A stretch of DNA of 10,275 nt from Lachnospiraceae bacterium (GCA_003447895.1 DLYC01000153.1:1-10275); one strand, 5' to 3'; positions 1-7,621 are shown, numbered from the stretch's first letter. The notes: generated from the sequence alone by a model not told the origin. A program made the numbers and translations.

Positions 1-1191
1 TTCATCGCCGACAACATCAAGGAAGTCATTCCCGAGTACCTGATGCTTCTCAAGGGCGTGATCGACTGCCCTGACCTTCCTCTGAACGTCTCCAGAAGCG
101 CGCTCCAGAACGACGGCTTCGCGCAGAAGATCAGCGATTACATCACCAAGAAGGTCGCGGACAAGCTGGTCGGCATGTGCAAGACTGACAAAGAAAACTA
201 TGACAAATACTGGGATGACATCAGTCCCTTCATCAAATACGGCTGCCTGCGCGATGACAAGTTCTGCACCAGAATGACCGACTACATCCTGTTCAAGGAT
301 CTGGACGGCAAGTACCTGACTACGCCCGAGGCCCTGAATGTCAACCGGATCGATCCGGAGGCGGAAACCGATGAGAAGGCCGGCGAAGGAACCGGGGCTG
401 CCGGTGAAGGCGCGGAGTCGGCCGGCGGCACTGCGACGGACGAGAACGGCGAAAAGGTCGAGGCGGAAGTTGTCGGTGAAGCTTCCGATCAGGACGCTGA
501 GAAGGAGCCCGAAGTAGTAGACCACACGATCTACTATGTGACGGATCCTCAGCAGCAGAGCCAGTACATCCGCATGTTCCGCGACAACAAGATGCAGGCA
601 TTTATCCTCGATCACACGATCGACCAGCCCTTTATCCAGCAGCTCGAAGCCAAGAATGAGGGCCTTCACTTCGCAAGAATTGATGCAGACATCCAGGATG
701 CGCTCAAGTCCCGCACCGGCAAGAAGGCGGAGGCAAACCTCAAGGAGGTCTCCGAAAAGCTCGAGAAGATGATCCGCAAAGCAGTGGGGAACGACAAGCT
801 GAACGTCAAAGTCGAGAACCTTCGCGACAAGAAGACGGCCTCCATGCTGACAGTTGACGAGCAGAGCCGCAGAATGGCCGACATGATGAAGATGTACGCG
901 GCATCCGGCATGGGCCTTGGCATGGACAGCTGGGCCAAAGAGGGCCAGACACTCATCCTCAACGCCAAGCACCCTCTTGTCAAATACGTCATGGAGCACG
1001 AAGAGGACAAGACCGTGAAGATGATCTGCAGCCAGCTCTATGACCTGGCACAGATCCAGAACGCGCCTCTTTCGGCAGAGGATATGGCAGGCTTTATTGT
1101 CAGATCCAATGAGATCATGCTGATGCTGGCTAAGAGCGGCGAGGCGGCTGCTGAGGCGGATGCTTCTGCTGATGAGGCGAAGGCGGAGTAA
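1..1191 (+). CDS. htpG: Molecular chaperone HtpG (Hsp90), 3' part
   Basis: Hsp90 is a cytoplasmic, ATP-driven dimeric chaperone that remodels late folding intermediates. The window opens in frame inside the gene, so only the last 396 residues are seen: the end of the middle domain and the C-terminal dimerisation domain. The Hsp90 motif LPLNVSR is at bases 76-96. Its Arg (codon 94-96) corresponds to the middle-domain arginine that contacts the ATP gamma-phosphate (yeast Arg380). IYYVTDP (from base 529) matches the IYYIT strand of E. coli HtpG. Between the two lies an acidic Gly/Ala/Glu-rich stretch (about bases 349-525) absent from E. coli HtpG. The C-terminus ends in an acidic Ala/Glu tail without a eukaryotic MEEVD motif. 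The ATPase N-terminal domain, start and promoter lie upstream of the window. The stop is TAA at 1189-1191. Identity is very secure. Confidence 0.96.
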   Translation, partial: FIADNIKEVIPEYLMLLKGVIDCPDLPLNVSRSALQNDGFAQKISDYITKKVADKLVGMCKTDKENYDKYWDDISPFIKYGCLRDDKFCTRMTDYILFKDLDGKYLTTPEALNVNRIDPEAETDEKAGEGTGAAGEGAESAGGTATDENGEKVEAEVVGEASDQDAEKEPEVVDHTIYYVTDPQQQSQYIRMFRDNKMQAFILDHTIDQPFIQQLEAKNEGLHFARIDADIQDALKSRTGKKAEANLKEVSEKLEKMIRKAVGNDKLNVKVENLRDKKTASMLTVDEQSRRMADMMKMYAASGMGLGMDSWAKEGQTLILNAKHPLVKYVMEHEEDKTVKMICSQLYDLAQIQNAPLSAEDMAGFIVRSNEIMLMLAKSGEAAAEADASADEAKAE

Positions 1192-1270
1192 GTTTCCGAT
1201 GTGGCGCTTCGTTTTGCGAAAGAGCCGAAGGCTTTAACAGAATCTGCTGCAGGAGAATATCAGATTGCGT

Positions 1271-1316
1271 TGCCCCGGGGGACGGACCTGACGGTCGGTC
1301 CTCCGGGGCACTTTTT
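1271..1316 (+). terminator. Intrinsic terminator of htpG
   Basis: Two 18-nt arms, 1271-1288 and 1293-1310, pair around a TGAC loop (1289-1292). There is one G-G mismatch and one G-T wobble, and the stem base is very GC-rich (TGCCCCGG with CCGGGGCA). A run of five T follows at 1312-1316. This is the classic rho-independent form, placed 80 bases after the htpG stop and just before the next promoter, so it separates the two transcription units. The stretch between the htpG stop and the stem shows nothing else recognisable. Confidence 0.9.
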
Positions 1317-1347
1317 GTGCGCGAAAGGTGCACCACAAATACCCCTG

Positions 1348-1356
1348 TGCTATAAT
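1348..1356 (+). promoter_or_regulatory. Extended -10 promoter of the three-gene operon
   Basis: The sequence TGCTATAAT combines a perfect TATAAT hexamer (1351-1356) with the TG dinucleotide of an extended -10 element (1348-1349). At 17-18 bases upstream there is only GTGCAC/GGTGCA, a poor match to TTGACA, as is common for extended -10 promoters. Transcription would start near 1362-1364, leaving a leader of about 37 bases before the ATG at 1400. It lies directly after the htpG terminator. No operator-like palindrome is evident around it. Confidence 0.75.
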
Positions 1357-1399
1357 GGCATATATTGGGATACTGTTGACTGCGGAGCGTAAGGAAGCT

Positions 1400-4300
1400 A
1401 TGGGATATCGCGAGTTATATACGGCCGCCAATATGGCGGGCGAAGATTATAATATTTCTGATAAGGGCCTGAGCATCACGCCGGCGGAGATTCACGTTCA
1501 GGTGAGGCCGGGCGGGACTGTGGAGGGCCAGTTTGTGGTGGCCGGGCCGGCGGAAATTGCGTTGACCGGTTTTTTGACGTCGGATGATTTTCATATGCAG
1601 CTTCGCAGGGACCATTTTGCCGGAAATCCGGACAGGATCAGCTGGCGGTTTGATGCCCGCTCGCTCAGGGAAGGCGATGTCGTAGAGGGAACGATCGGAA
1701 TTGTCTCCAACCGCGGAGAGTATGAGGTGCCCTTCAAAGCGGAGGCGGTTCTTCCGCAGATTGAGGGGAAAGAAGTACAGGAGATCAAAAATCAGAATTC
1801 TGCCGCGGAAAGACTGCAGTCTCTGGCTGACGAGGACTGGGGCAGCGCAGTGAGGCTTTTTTATCGAAAAGAGTTTCAGGAATCGCTGATGACGGAAGAA
1901 GAGCGGATGCTCTATCGGGGACTTTCGAGGTATCCCGGAAATGAGCAGAATGTGGAAGAGTTCCTGATCGCCGCCTGTGGCAAGGAACCGGTAGAGTACT
2001 CGACGGATGTCAAGGAGATCCGGACAGAAATCCTGGACATAGGCAGGTCGGAAAGAACTGCCCGGGAACGGTATTCGACGGAAAGAACTGCGCAGGAACG
2101 GTATTCGCAGGAAAGAAATTCCGCCGGCAGAACCATCCGGGAAAGAGGCGGCTCGGAGCGGGTTTCACAGGCAAGAAATCAGTCGGACACCTCGGAATAC
2201 CGCATTCCGATCAAGAGAACCGGGTGGGGCTATACGAAGCTCAGGGTGACAATGATCGGAAGTTTCCTGAGTCCGAATGTTTCTTATGTTGAGAGTGAGG
2301 ATTTTCTGGGGGATACCTGTTCTTTCCGGTATAGGGTGGACAAGTATAAGCTGCACGCGGGGCGGAACTTCGGAAGGATCATTTTGAAGTCGCCTTATCA
2401 GGAGATCAGTATTCCGGTCGAGGTCCAATACAGGAGAAGAGGAGACCAGAGAGCCAGGCAGGAGAGAGAGAGCCGAAGGGCGATTCTGGAAATCATGCGC
2501 CACTACGAGAGGCTTCATCTCAGCTGGGCCGGAGCAGGCAGTAATGCGGAAAGCGGCAGCGGAAAGGACAGCTACGCGAGAAGCGGCGCCGGAAAAGACA
2601 GCACCCGGAAAGGAAGCGGCGGGAACGGCAGCGCCGGTCTTGACGAGGGGGAGTGGCTTCGGCAGGCGGATGAGCTTGTGAGAAGGCTCACGTTCCTGAG
2701 AAGGGACAGTGTTTTGCCGAGGCTGTATGCGGCGCAGCTGATGCTGATGCAGAACCGGATCCACAATGCGGTGATGGAGCTGGAGGGAGTGAGGCGGAGG
2801 CTTGCCGGCGCGGGGCCCGATGAAGTGCTGGAGATGGGGCACACGCAGTACAAGGGGGAGACGGAAGTCGAGTACTGTTACAGGCAGTTTCTCACGGCGC
2901 TTGCTTACAATGACGCGGACATTTATACGCCGCGGGTGGGGAGGATCCTGAGAGAGCGGTACAGGAAGAATCCCTCGGACTGGCGGATCGCGTGGATGAT
3001 GCTGCAGCTTCTTCCCGAGTATGCGCCGGGGAATGCGGGCAGGTGGAATTTTCTTAAGAAGCAGTTTTTGAACGGGTGCAGGAGTCCGATCATTTATCTG
3101 GAAGCGTGGGATATGATCGCGGCGGATCCGGAGTACCTGAATCTTCAGGAGGACAGAAGGACCGGCCGATACGGGGGAGATGCCTTCGAGAGGCAGGTGC
3201 TTCTCTATGCCCTGCGAAAGGGGCTTCTGGGGACAGAGATCATGAAGAGCGTGCTGGAGAGGTGCGACCGCAGGAGGGATTTTCCGCGGTCTCTTTTCCA
3301 TGTGCTCACGAAGGCCTATGAACAGGAAAAGATGCGATCGCTCAGGACGGAGATAGTCAGGTGCATCTGCGGTCTTTTGATCCGGAGCGGACACACGGAG
3401 CCGGAATATTTTATCTGGTATTCCCGAGCTGTGGAGCGGGGAGTCAAAACAGCGCGGCTTTACGATTTTTACCTCCAGTCGCTGCCTGAGGACTACAACG
3501 GCGTCATTCCGGACAGTGTGATCCGGAACGCGGGGCGCGGCGGGATGCTGACCTCCGCGGGAAGGGCCTATTACTACCGCTATCTCTATCAGGCAAGGCG
3601 GGAGTATCCGGCGGTCTATGAGGAGTGCCGGGAGGATATCCGGAATTTTCTGGCGGCGCAGATCGCGGACCACAAGATGAATGAGAATCTGGCGGTGCTC
3701 TACAGAGCCGCGCTGAAGGATCCGGAGATCTGTCCCGACAACGCCGGGGATCTGACCAAGCTGTCCTATCTGTCGCACCTTAGGACGACGCATCTTTCGA
3801 TGAAGAAAGCGGCGGTCGTCTACGCCAAGAGCAGCCGGGAGAGGGCCTATCCCATCGAGAAGGGAAACTGCATTCTGCCCCTGTACGGGGAGGAGAACCG
3901 GATTTTCCTCGAGGATGAGCACCAGAACCGCTTTACCGCGAGCGTTCCTTACACTTGTGACAGGATGATGGACCCCGTGCAGGTGCCGGATCCGGTCTCC
4001 CTGCAGGAAATGTCCGATCTGCCCTTTGCCCTGGAGATCTCGGGGGCGTCCGCGGATTCCTTCGAAGTGACGGAGGACACGCTTCAGTACTGCGAGATCC
4101 TCGTCCGCTCGGCGGGGATCGACCCGGCCTACAGGACGCGCCTCAAGCTCCGGCTCCTTACCTTTTATGAGAAAAAGGGCGACATGGAGCGGCTAAGGGC
4201 CATGGCGGGCACGATCCGTCCCGAGGATCTGGAGACGGAAGCGCGGACGGAAACCATCGCGATGCTGTGCCGCTGCGGAATGTACAGGGAAGCGGCGGAC

Positions 4301-5386
4301 TGGATCTGCGGGAGCGGCGCCGGAAGCTGCCCGGCAGCGCTTCTGGCTGAGACGGCGCTGGGCCTTAAGAGCCTTAGCGGCGAGGAGAAGTCGCGGCAGA
4401 GCGACGCCGGACGGATCGCCTGGGCCGCCTTTACGCGCGGATCTGCCAAAAGACCGATCCTTGAACTCCTGCTGGAGACTTACGACGGACTGACCTCGGA
4501 CCTTGTTCGCATTCGAAACGCGGCCGTAGAGGCAGCTGATGAGGGAGAGGAGTCGGATCCCCTCGTTGTCACGAGCGAGGACAGGCTGCTCTCGCAGATC
4601 CTGTTCAGCGGCGACATGATCGAGGACCAGGAACTTCTTCTCCTCCGCGAATATGAGCGGGGCGGAACCCACAGATCTCTTGCCGGGGCAGGGATCGCGC
4701 AGTACTGCCACTATGTTTTTGCAGACTGGCATAAAATGGGGCAGGAGATCATGAAGCTCATCACGGACGCGGACCAGGACGGCATGAGCGTGGAGCCGAT
4801 CTGCAAGCTGGCCTTTCTGAAATCGCTCTCGGAGAGAACGGAAGGATTCAGCGAAAGGGAGGGGGAGACGGCCGAGAGATTTCTCAATTCTCTTGTAAAG
4901 CAGGAGATCGTCTTCCCGTTCTACCGGCGGTTTACAGGAACGGGACCCGGCCTCAGGCTCTATGACCGGGAGACAATGATCGAGTACCACAATCCGGCCG
5001 GCGTCAGAGGCGCCAGGGGCCATGTGGTCATACACTGCTCGATCGACCGGGGCGGAAAGCAGGAGCCTTTCGTCGCGAGGGAGATGAAAGAAATGGTGCG
5101 GGGCTTCTATGTCAGCTCCTTCTTTCTGTTCTACGGAGAACAGATTCACTATTTTATCACCGATGATCCCGAGGAGAAAAACTTTGTGGAGAGCGGCACG
5201 ATCGGGCAGGACGTCCTGATGGACATTTCGGAGAACGACCGGTTTGCCGCCATCGACAGGATCTCGTCCGCTGCCGCAAGAAGGGACCGGGCGCAGACGG
5301 CGCAGCTTCTCGCGGACTATTCGAAGCGGGAATACCTGACAAAGGAACTGTTCGGCTCGGAGGAGGACAGCGATGCTCTTTACTAG
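1400..5386 (+). CDS. Large beta-sandwich/alpha-solenoid protein, DUF5717-like
   Basis: A 1328-residue protein of unknown function; from memory it fits the family called DUF5717 in Lachnospiraceae. I chose the ATG at 1400 (MGYRELY) because AAGGA (1391-1395) precedes it and the upstream in-frame ATG (1355) and GTG (1328) lie in or before the promoter. Layout by eye: an Ig-like beta-strand region (about 1-118), a short helical part (135-195), an Arg/Glu/Ser-rich linker (215-266), a second beta-sandwich-like region (267-345), a Gly/Ser/Lys-rich linker (375-415), a long helical-repeat region (415-790), a beta-rich stretch (800-870), more helices (880-1150), and a beta-rich C-terminal region (about 1165-1260) with a helical tail. 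There is no signal peptide or membrane helix, so it is probably a cytoplasmic scaffold. It overlaps the next gene by 14 bases, which suggests coupled synthesis and a complex. The gene is certain; the function is not known. Confidence 0.85.
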   Translation: MGYRELYTAANMAGEDYNISDKGLSITPAEIHVQVRPGGTVEGQFVVAGPAEIALTGFLTSDDFHMQLRRDHFAGNPDRISWRFDARSLREGDVVEGTIGIVSNRGEYEVPFKAEAVLPQIEGKEVQEIKNQNSAAERLQSLADEDWGSAVRLFYRKEFQESLMTEEERMLYRGLSRYPGNEQNVEEFLIAACGKEPVEYSTDVKEIRTEILDIGRSERTARERYSTERTAQERYSQERNSAGRTIRERGGSERVSQARNQSDTSEYRIPIKRTGWGYTKLRVTMIGSFLSPNVSYVESEDFLGDTCSFRYRVDKYKLHAGRNFGRIILKSPYQEISIPVEVQYRRRGDQRARQERESRRAILEIMRHYERLHLSWAGAGSNAESGSGKDSYARSGAGKDSTRKGSGGNGSAGLDEGEWLRQADELVRRLTFLRRDSVLPRLYAAQLMLMQNRIHNAVMELEGVRRRLAGAGPDEVLEMGHTQYKGETEVEYCYRQFLTALAYNDADIYTPRVGRILRERYRKNPSDWRIAWMMLQLLPEYAPGNAGRWNFLKKQFLNGCRSPIIYLEAWDMIAADPEYLNLQEDRRTGRYGGDAFERQVLLYALRKGLLGTEIMKSVLERCDRRRDFPRSLFHVLTKAYEQEKMRSLRTEIVRCICGLLIRSGHTEPEYFIWYSRAVERGVKTARLYDFYLQSLPEDYNGVIPDSVIRNAGRGGMLTSAGRAYYYRYLYQARREYPAVYEECREDIRNFLAAQIADHKMNENLAVLYRAALKDPEICPDNAGDLTKLSYLSHLRTTHLSMKKAAVVYAKSSRERAYPIEKGNCILPLYGEENRIFLEDEHQNRFTASVPYTCDRMMDPVQVPDPVSLQEMSDLPFALEISGASADSFEVTEDTLQYCEILVRSAGIDPAYRTRLKLRLLTFYEKKGDMERLRAMAGTIRPEDLETEARTETIAMLCRCGMYREAADWICGSGAGSCPAALLAETALGLKSLSGEEKSRQSDAGRIAWAAFTRGSAKRPILELLLETYDGLTSDLVRIRNAAVEAADEGEESDPLVVTSEDRLLSQILFSGDMIEDQELLLLREYERGGTHRSLAGAGIAQYCHYVFADWHKMGQEIMKLITDADQDGMSVEPICKLAFLKSLSERTEGFSEREGETAERFLNSLVKQEIVFPFYRRFTGTGPGLRLYDRETMIEYHNPAGVRGARGHVVIHCSIDRGGKQEPFVAREMKEMVRGFYVSSFFLFYGEQIHYFITDDPEEKNFVESGTIGQDVLMDISENDRFAAIDRISSAAARRDRAQTAQLLADYSKREYLTKELFGSEEDSDALY
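2051..2110 (+). repeat. In-frame 30-bp tandem repeat, first linker
   Basis: Two adjacent 30-bp copies (2051-2080 and 2081-2110) differ at only a few bases and encode ERTARERYST and ERTAQERYSQ (residues 218-237). A decayed continuation rich in Glu, Arg and Ser follows to about residue 260. The unit is a multiple of three, so a gain or loss of copies keeps the frame. The segment is highly charged and probably disordered, linking the first and second beta-sandwich-like regions of the large protein. Confidence 0.85.
2551..2610 (+). repeat. In-frame 30-bp tandem repeat, second linker
   Basis: Two adjacent 30-bp units (2551-2580 and 2581-2610) encode roughly ESGSGKDSYA and RSGAGKDSTR (residues 384-403). 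Further Gly/Ser-rich sequence follows to about residue 414. It lies between the second beta-sandwich-like region and the helical-repeat body. The period equals that of the repeat at 2051-2110, but the sequence is unrelated. Confidence 0.75.
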
Positions 5387-6752
5387 ACTTCCGGAAAAAA
5401 AATACATCCTGGGGATCGATCTGGAAGAGTCCTTCTGCCAGATCTCCTATCTCAACACCAGAAGGTTCTCGGCGGGCATGGATCCCCACACCTTCTCCTT
5501 CGTGGCGGGGAGAGAGGAATTCAATATTCCGTCGGCGGCCTTTCAGGATCCCGGGGGCGGACAGTGGCTCTACGGCCGGGACGCGCTAAACACAGCGGCG
5601 GAAAGGGGGCTGAAACCCCTGACCGGACTCCTGGGGCTTGCCAGGGAGGAGGAGCTTTCGCGCGGCCAAAAGACACAGGCCGAAGGCGCTTCGAATACCG
5701 GGGCCGAAGGCACGTCCGGAGGCCTGCATAACGGGGGCGCAGCCGCACAGAATACCGGGGCAGCAGCCGGCAGCGGGTTCTATGCCGGGCTTTTGGCCGG
5801 GTATCTGAGGTACTGCCTTTCACTTTTATCGGTGGAGGTCACGCCGGAGGAGACGGAAGCGGTCACTTTCACGACAGCGGTCATGGACAGGACGAACGCG
5901 GCAGTCTTAAAGAGGGCGGCGGAGTCGCTCTATCCGGACCTCTCCGGGGTCTCCTTCGAGGAGCATTTAAAGTCCTTCTATCACTATATTTTGATGCAGG
6001 ATGAGGAGCAGAGGAGGCAGTCCGTGCTGCTTTTGGACGGATGGTCGGAGACGGAGCTGGTCCTCAGCTGCCTGTCCTTTAACAAGAAGACGAAGCCGGT
6101 CGTGTGCATTCCGGAGGAGTACAGGATTCCGATTCCGGAGGACGCGGACGGCGCGCAGATGGACCGGACCGTGTTCGACGCGGTGAGAGCGCTCATGCGT
6201 GAGAAGGAGTTCTCGGCGGCTTACCTTACGGGCGAGAGCCTTTCGGGGGGCTGGATGAAGGATTCGCTGAACCTGATCGCCAGGGGAAGAAGGGCCTTTC
6301 AGGGGGACAATCTCTACAGCAAGGGAGCAGCCTTCAGCACGCTGGTCTACCTGGGGCTCGCGGCCAAGGCGGACAAATTCTTCTATTTAAGTATGGACGC
6401 GCTTAGGTGCAACATCGGCATGAACTGCCTGAAGAAGGGAAGGACGGTCTACCAGCCCCTTCTGGATGCGGGCTCGGAGTGGTATGACGCGGCCGCGCAG
6501 ATCGATATTCTGCTGGAGGACGGGGATGAGATCGTGCTGTCGCAGACGTCCGTGGATACGGGAATTCCGAGGGATATCATTGTGAAGCTGGAAAACCTCC
6601 CGCAGAGACCAAGAGCCACTACGAGACTTCGGATCCGGCTTAGCATGCGCACGGCGAACCTCATGAAGATCGAGGCGGAGGACCTGGGATTCGGGGAGAT
6701 CTTCCCTTCTTCCGGGATGCGCTGGGAACAGGAGATTGACATAAATGGGTAG
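5373..6752 (+). CDS. Divergent Hsp70/actin-fold ATPase-like protein, DUF5716-like
   Basis: A 459-residue protein; from memory it fits the family DUF5716. The order of motifs follows the Hsp70/actin ATPase fold. ILGIDLEES (12-20) is phosphate-1-like, with Asp16. IPSAAF and LYGRDAL (52-72) resemble the Hsp70 PS.V.F and G..A strands. VTFTTAVMDRTN (164-175) with the next helix resembles the Hsp70 VPA.F...R segment. VLLLDGWSE (218-226) is phosphate-2-like. AAYLTGESLSG (282-292) and NLYSKGAA (313-320) resemble the adenosine motif and the following G-A helix. Residues 335-459 are beta-rich and end in RLRIRLSM...MKIEAEDLGFGE, which recalls the last strands of the Hsp70 substrate-binding beta domain; no alpha lid follows. 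A Gly/Ala/Asn linker (97-135) interrupts the ATPase half. GGAGG (5360-5364) precedes the ATG, which overlaps the upstream gene by 14 bases. Phosphate 1 lacks the usual Gly-Thr (LEES for LGTT), so ATP hydrolysis is not assured. The fold is inferred by eye. Confidence 0.8.
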   Translation: MLFTRLPEKKYILGIDLEESFCQISYLNTRRFSAGMDPHTFSFVAGREEFNIPSAAFQDPGGGQWLYGRDALNTAAERGLKPLTGLLGLAREEELSRGQKTQAEGASNTGAEGTSGGLHNGGAAAQNTGAAAGSGFYAGLLAGYLRYCLSLLSVEVTPEETEAVTFTTAVMDRTNAAVLKRAAESLYPDLSGVSFEEHLKSFYHYILMQDEEQRRQSVLLLDGWSETELVLSCLSFNKKTKPVVCIPEEYRIPIPEDADGAQMDRTVFDAVRALMREKEFSAAYLTGESLSGGWMKDSLNLIARGRRAFQGDNLYSKGAAFSTLVYLGLAAKADKFFYLSMDALRCNIGMNCLKKGRTVYQPLLDAGSEWYDAAAQIDILLEDGDEIVLSQTSVDTGIPRDIIVKLENLPQRPRATTRLRIRLSMRTANLMKIEAEDLGFGEIFPSSGMRWEQEIDING

Positions 6753-7584
6753 GAGTATACTGACAACGGGCCGCATCGCGGACCGCCCATACAGGCTTAA
6801 GGTCATAGACAGAAATGTCTATACCGTAGAGGAACTGTGCTATTCGGTGGGACAGTGCGCCTCCTTTCTGGATGAGGATTTCATGGACCACGAGCTCCTT
6901 ATGTGGCTGGAGAACGCCTGCGGAATGACGGAACTTGCCGGGCAGCTCAGATCGCTCCTTCACGGGCGGTGCGCCGTGGAGGACTTCGCCTCGGTGCTCC
7001 TTCTGTATGTGGGCTATCAGAGCATGGAGGAGATTGAGGAGATCCGAAAGTCCATCTCCAACGGAAAGGGGCTCGAGCCGTTCCAGAGGCGCCTCAGCGA
7101 AGCGAGATTCTCCGCGTCGAGGGGCCACATCGCGCAGGCGATGGAGCTTATGGACACGATCCTCGCGGAACTGCCCGAACTTGAGCGGGAGATGCGGGGC
7201 AGGATCTGGGCGGAGAAGGGGCTTCTCTACGCGCAGGGCTTTCGCTATTCCGAGGCCGCCGACTGCTACAAAAAGGCCTGGCAGCTGTCGGGGCAGAGGC
7301 AGAACTGCATCAAGTATCTCGCGGCGCTTCGTTTTTCCGTGCCGGAGGCGGACTATCAGGCCTATCTCGCAGAGCATCCGGAGCTTTCGGACGCAGCCAC
7401 GGAACTGGAAGTGAAAGCGATGAAAGCGGGGAAGGAGTGGAAGGCGGGAACCGGAGGAAGACAGAGCAAGCGGCTCGCCGGATACCTGAGAAACGGACAG
7501 GACAAATCCTTTGACAACTACGCGCAGCAGAGGATCCGGGAGCTCCGGGACCGGTTCCGGGCAGATAATGCACCCTCTTTCTGA
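6745..7584 (+). CDS. TPR-like helical repeat protein, third gene of operon
   Basis: A 279-residue protein of unknown function. The N-terminal third (about 1-90) is helical and acidic after the opening strand, with YTVEELCYSVGQ (26-37) and a possible domain FLDEDFMDHELLMWL (41-55). Residues about 114-183 look like two TPR-type helix pairs, the second typical: AEKGLLYAQGFRYSEAADCY (156-175). The C-terminal 60 residues are rich in Lys and Arg and probably flexible. There is no signal peptide or membrane segment. The ATG at 6745 overlaps the previous stop by 8 bases, and AGGAG (6730-6734) lies 10 bases upstream, inside the previous gene, so translation is probably coupled. Context suggests an adaptor for the Hsp70-like ATPase, since TPR proteins commonly bind chaperones; that is inference. 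The gene itself is secure. Confidence 0.82.
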   Translation: MGRSILTTGRIADRPYRLKVIDRNVYTVEELCYSVGQCASFLDEDFMDHELLMWLENACGMTELAGQLRSLLHGRCAVEDFASVLLLYVGYQSMEEIEEIRKSISNGKGLEPFQRRLSEARFSASRGHIAQAMELMDTILAELPELEREMRGRIWAEKGLLYAQGFRYSEAADCYKKAWQLSGQRQNCIKYLAALRFSVPEADYQAYLAEHPELSDAATELEVKAMKAGKEWKAGTGGRQSKRLAGYLRNGQDKSFDNYAQQRIRELRDRFRADNAPSF

Positions 7585-7593
7585 AATGTCTGC

Positions 7594-7621
7594 TTTACTT
7601 TACTAAATTTATTGTTATACT
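7594..7621 (+). promoter_or_regulatory. Extended -10 promoter of purB
   Basis: TGTTATACT (7613-7621) is an extended -10 element with hexamer TATACT (7616-7621). TTTACT (7594-7599) is a 4/6 match to the -35 consensus at a 16-base spacing. Transcription would start near 7628, leaving a leader of about 94 bases before purB. I see no purine riboswitch core and no PurR-box-like sequence I can defend in that leader, and no convincing terminator between the upstream operon and this promoter, so read-through is possible. Confidence 0.65.

Noticed and set aside
1201..1392. 63-codon frame after htpG
   Set aside because: It spans the htpG terminator and the next promoter, and has no ribosome binding site or recognisable motif.
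1328..1399. Upstream GTG (1328) or ATG (1355) as the start of the large gene
   Set aside because: The GTG precedes the -10 box and the ATG overlaps it (TATAATG), so neither would be on the transcript with a ribosome binding site. ATG 1400 has AAGGA upstream.
2165..3922. 585-residue open frame on the minus strand inside the large gene
   Set aside because: It lies opposite a long frame with clear domain logic. Its translation is rich in Pro, Arg, Leu and His with no motif, as expected from GC-biased antisense codons.
4193..5407. 404-residue open frame on the minus strand at the end of the large gene
   Set aside because: Antisense shadow of a coherent + strand gene; it also crosses the junction of two coupled genes.
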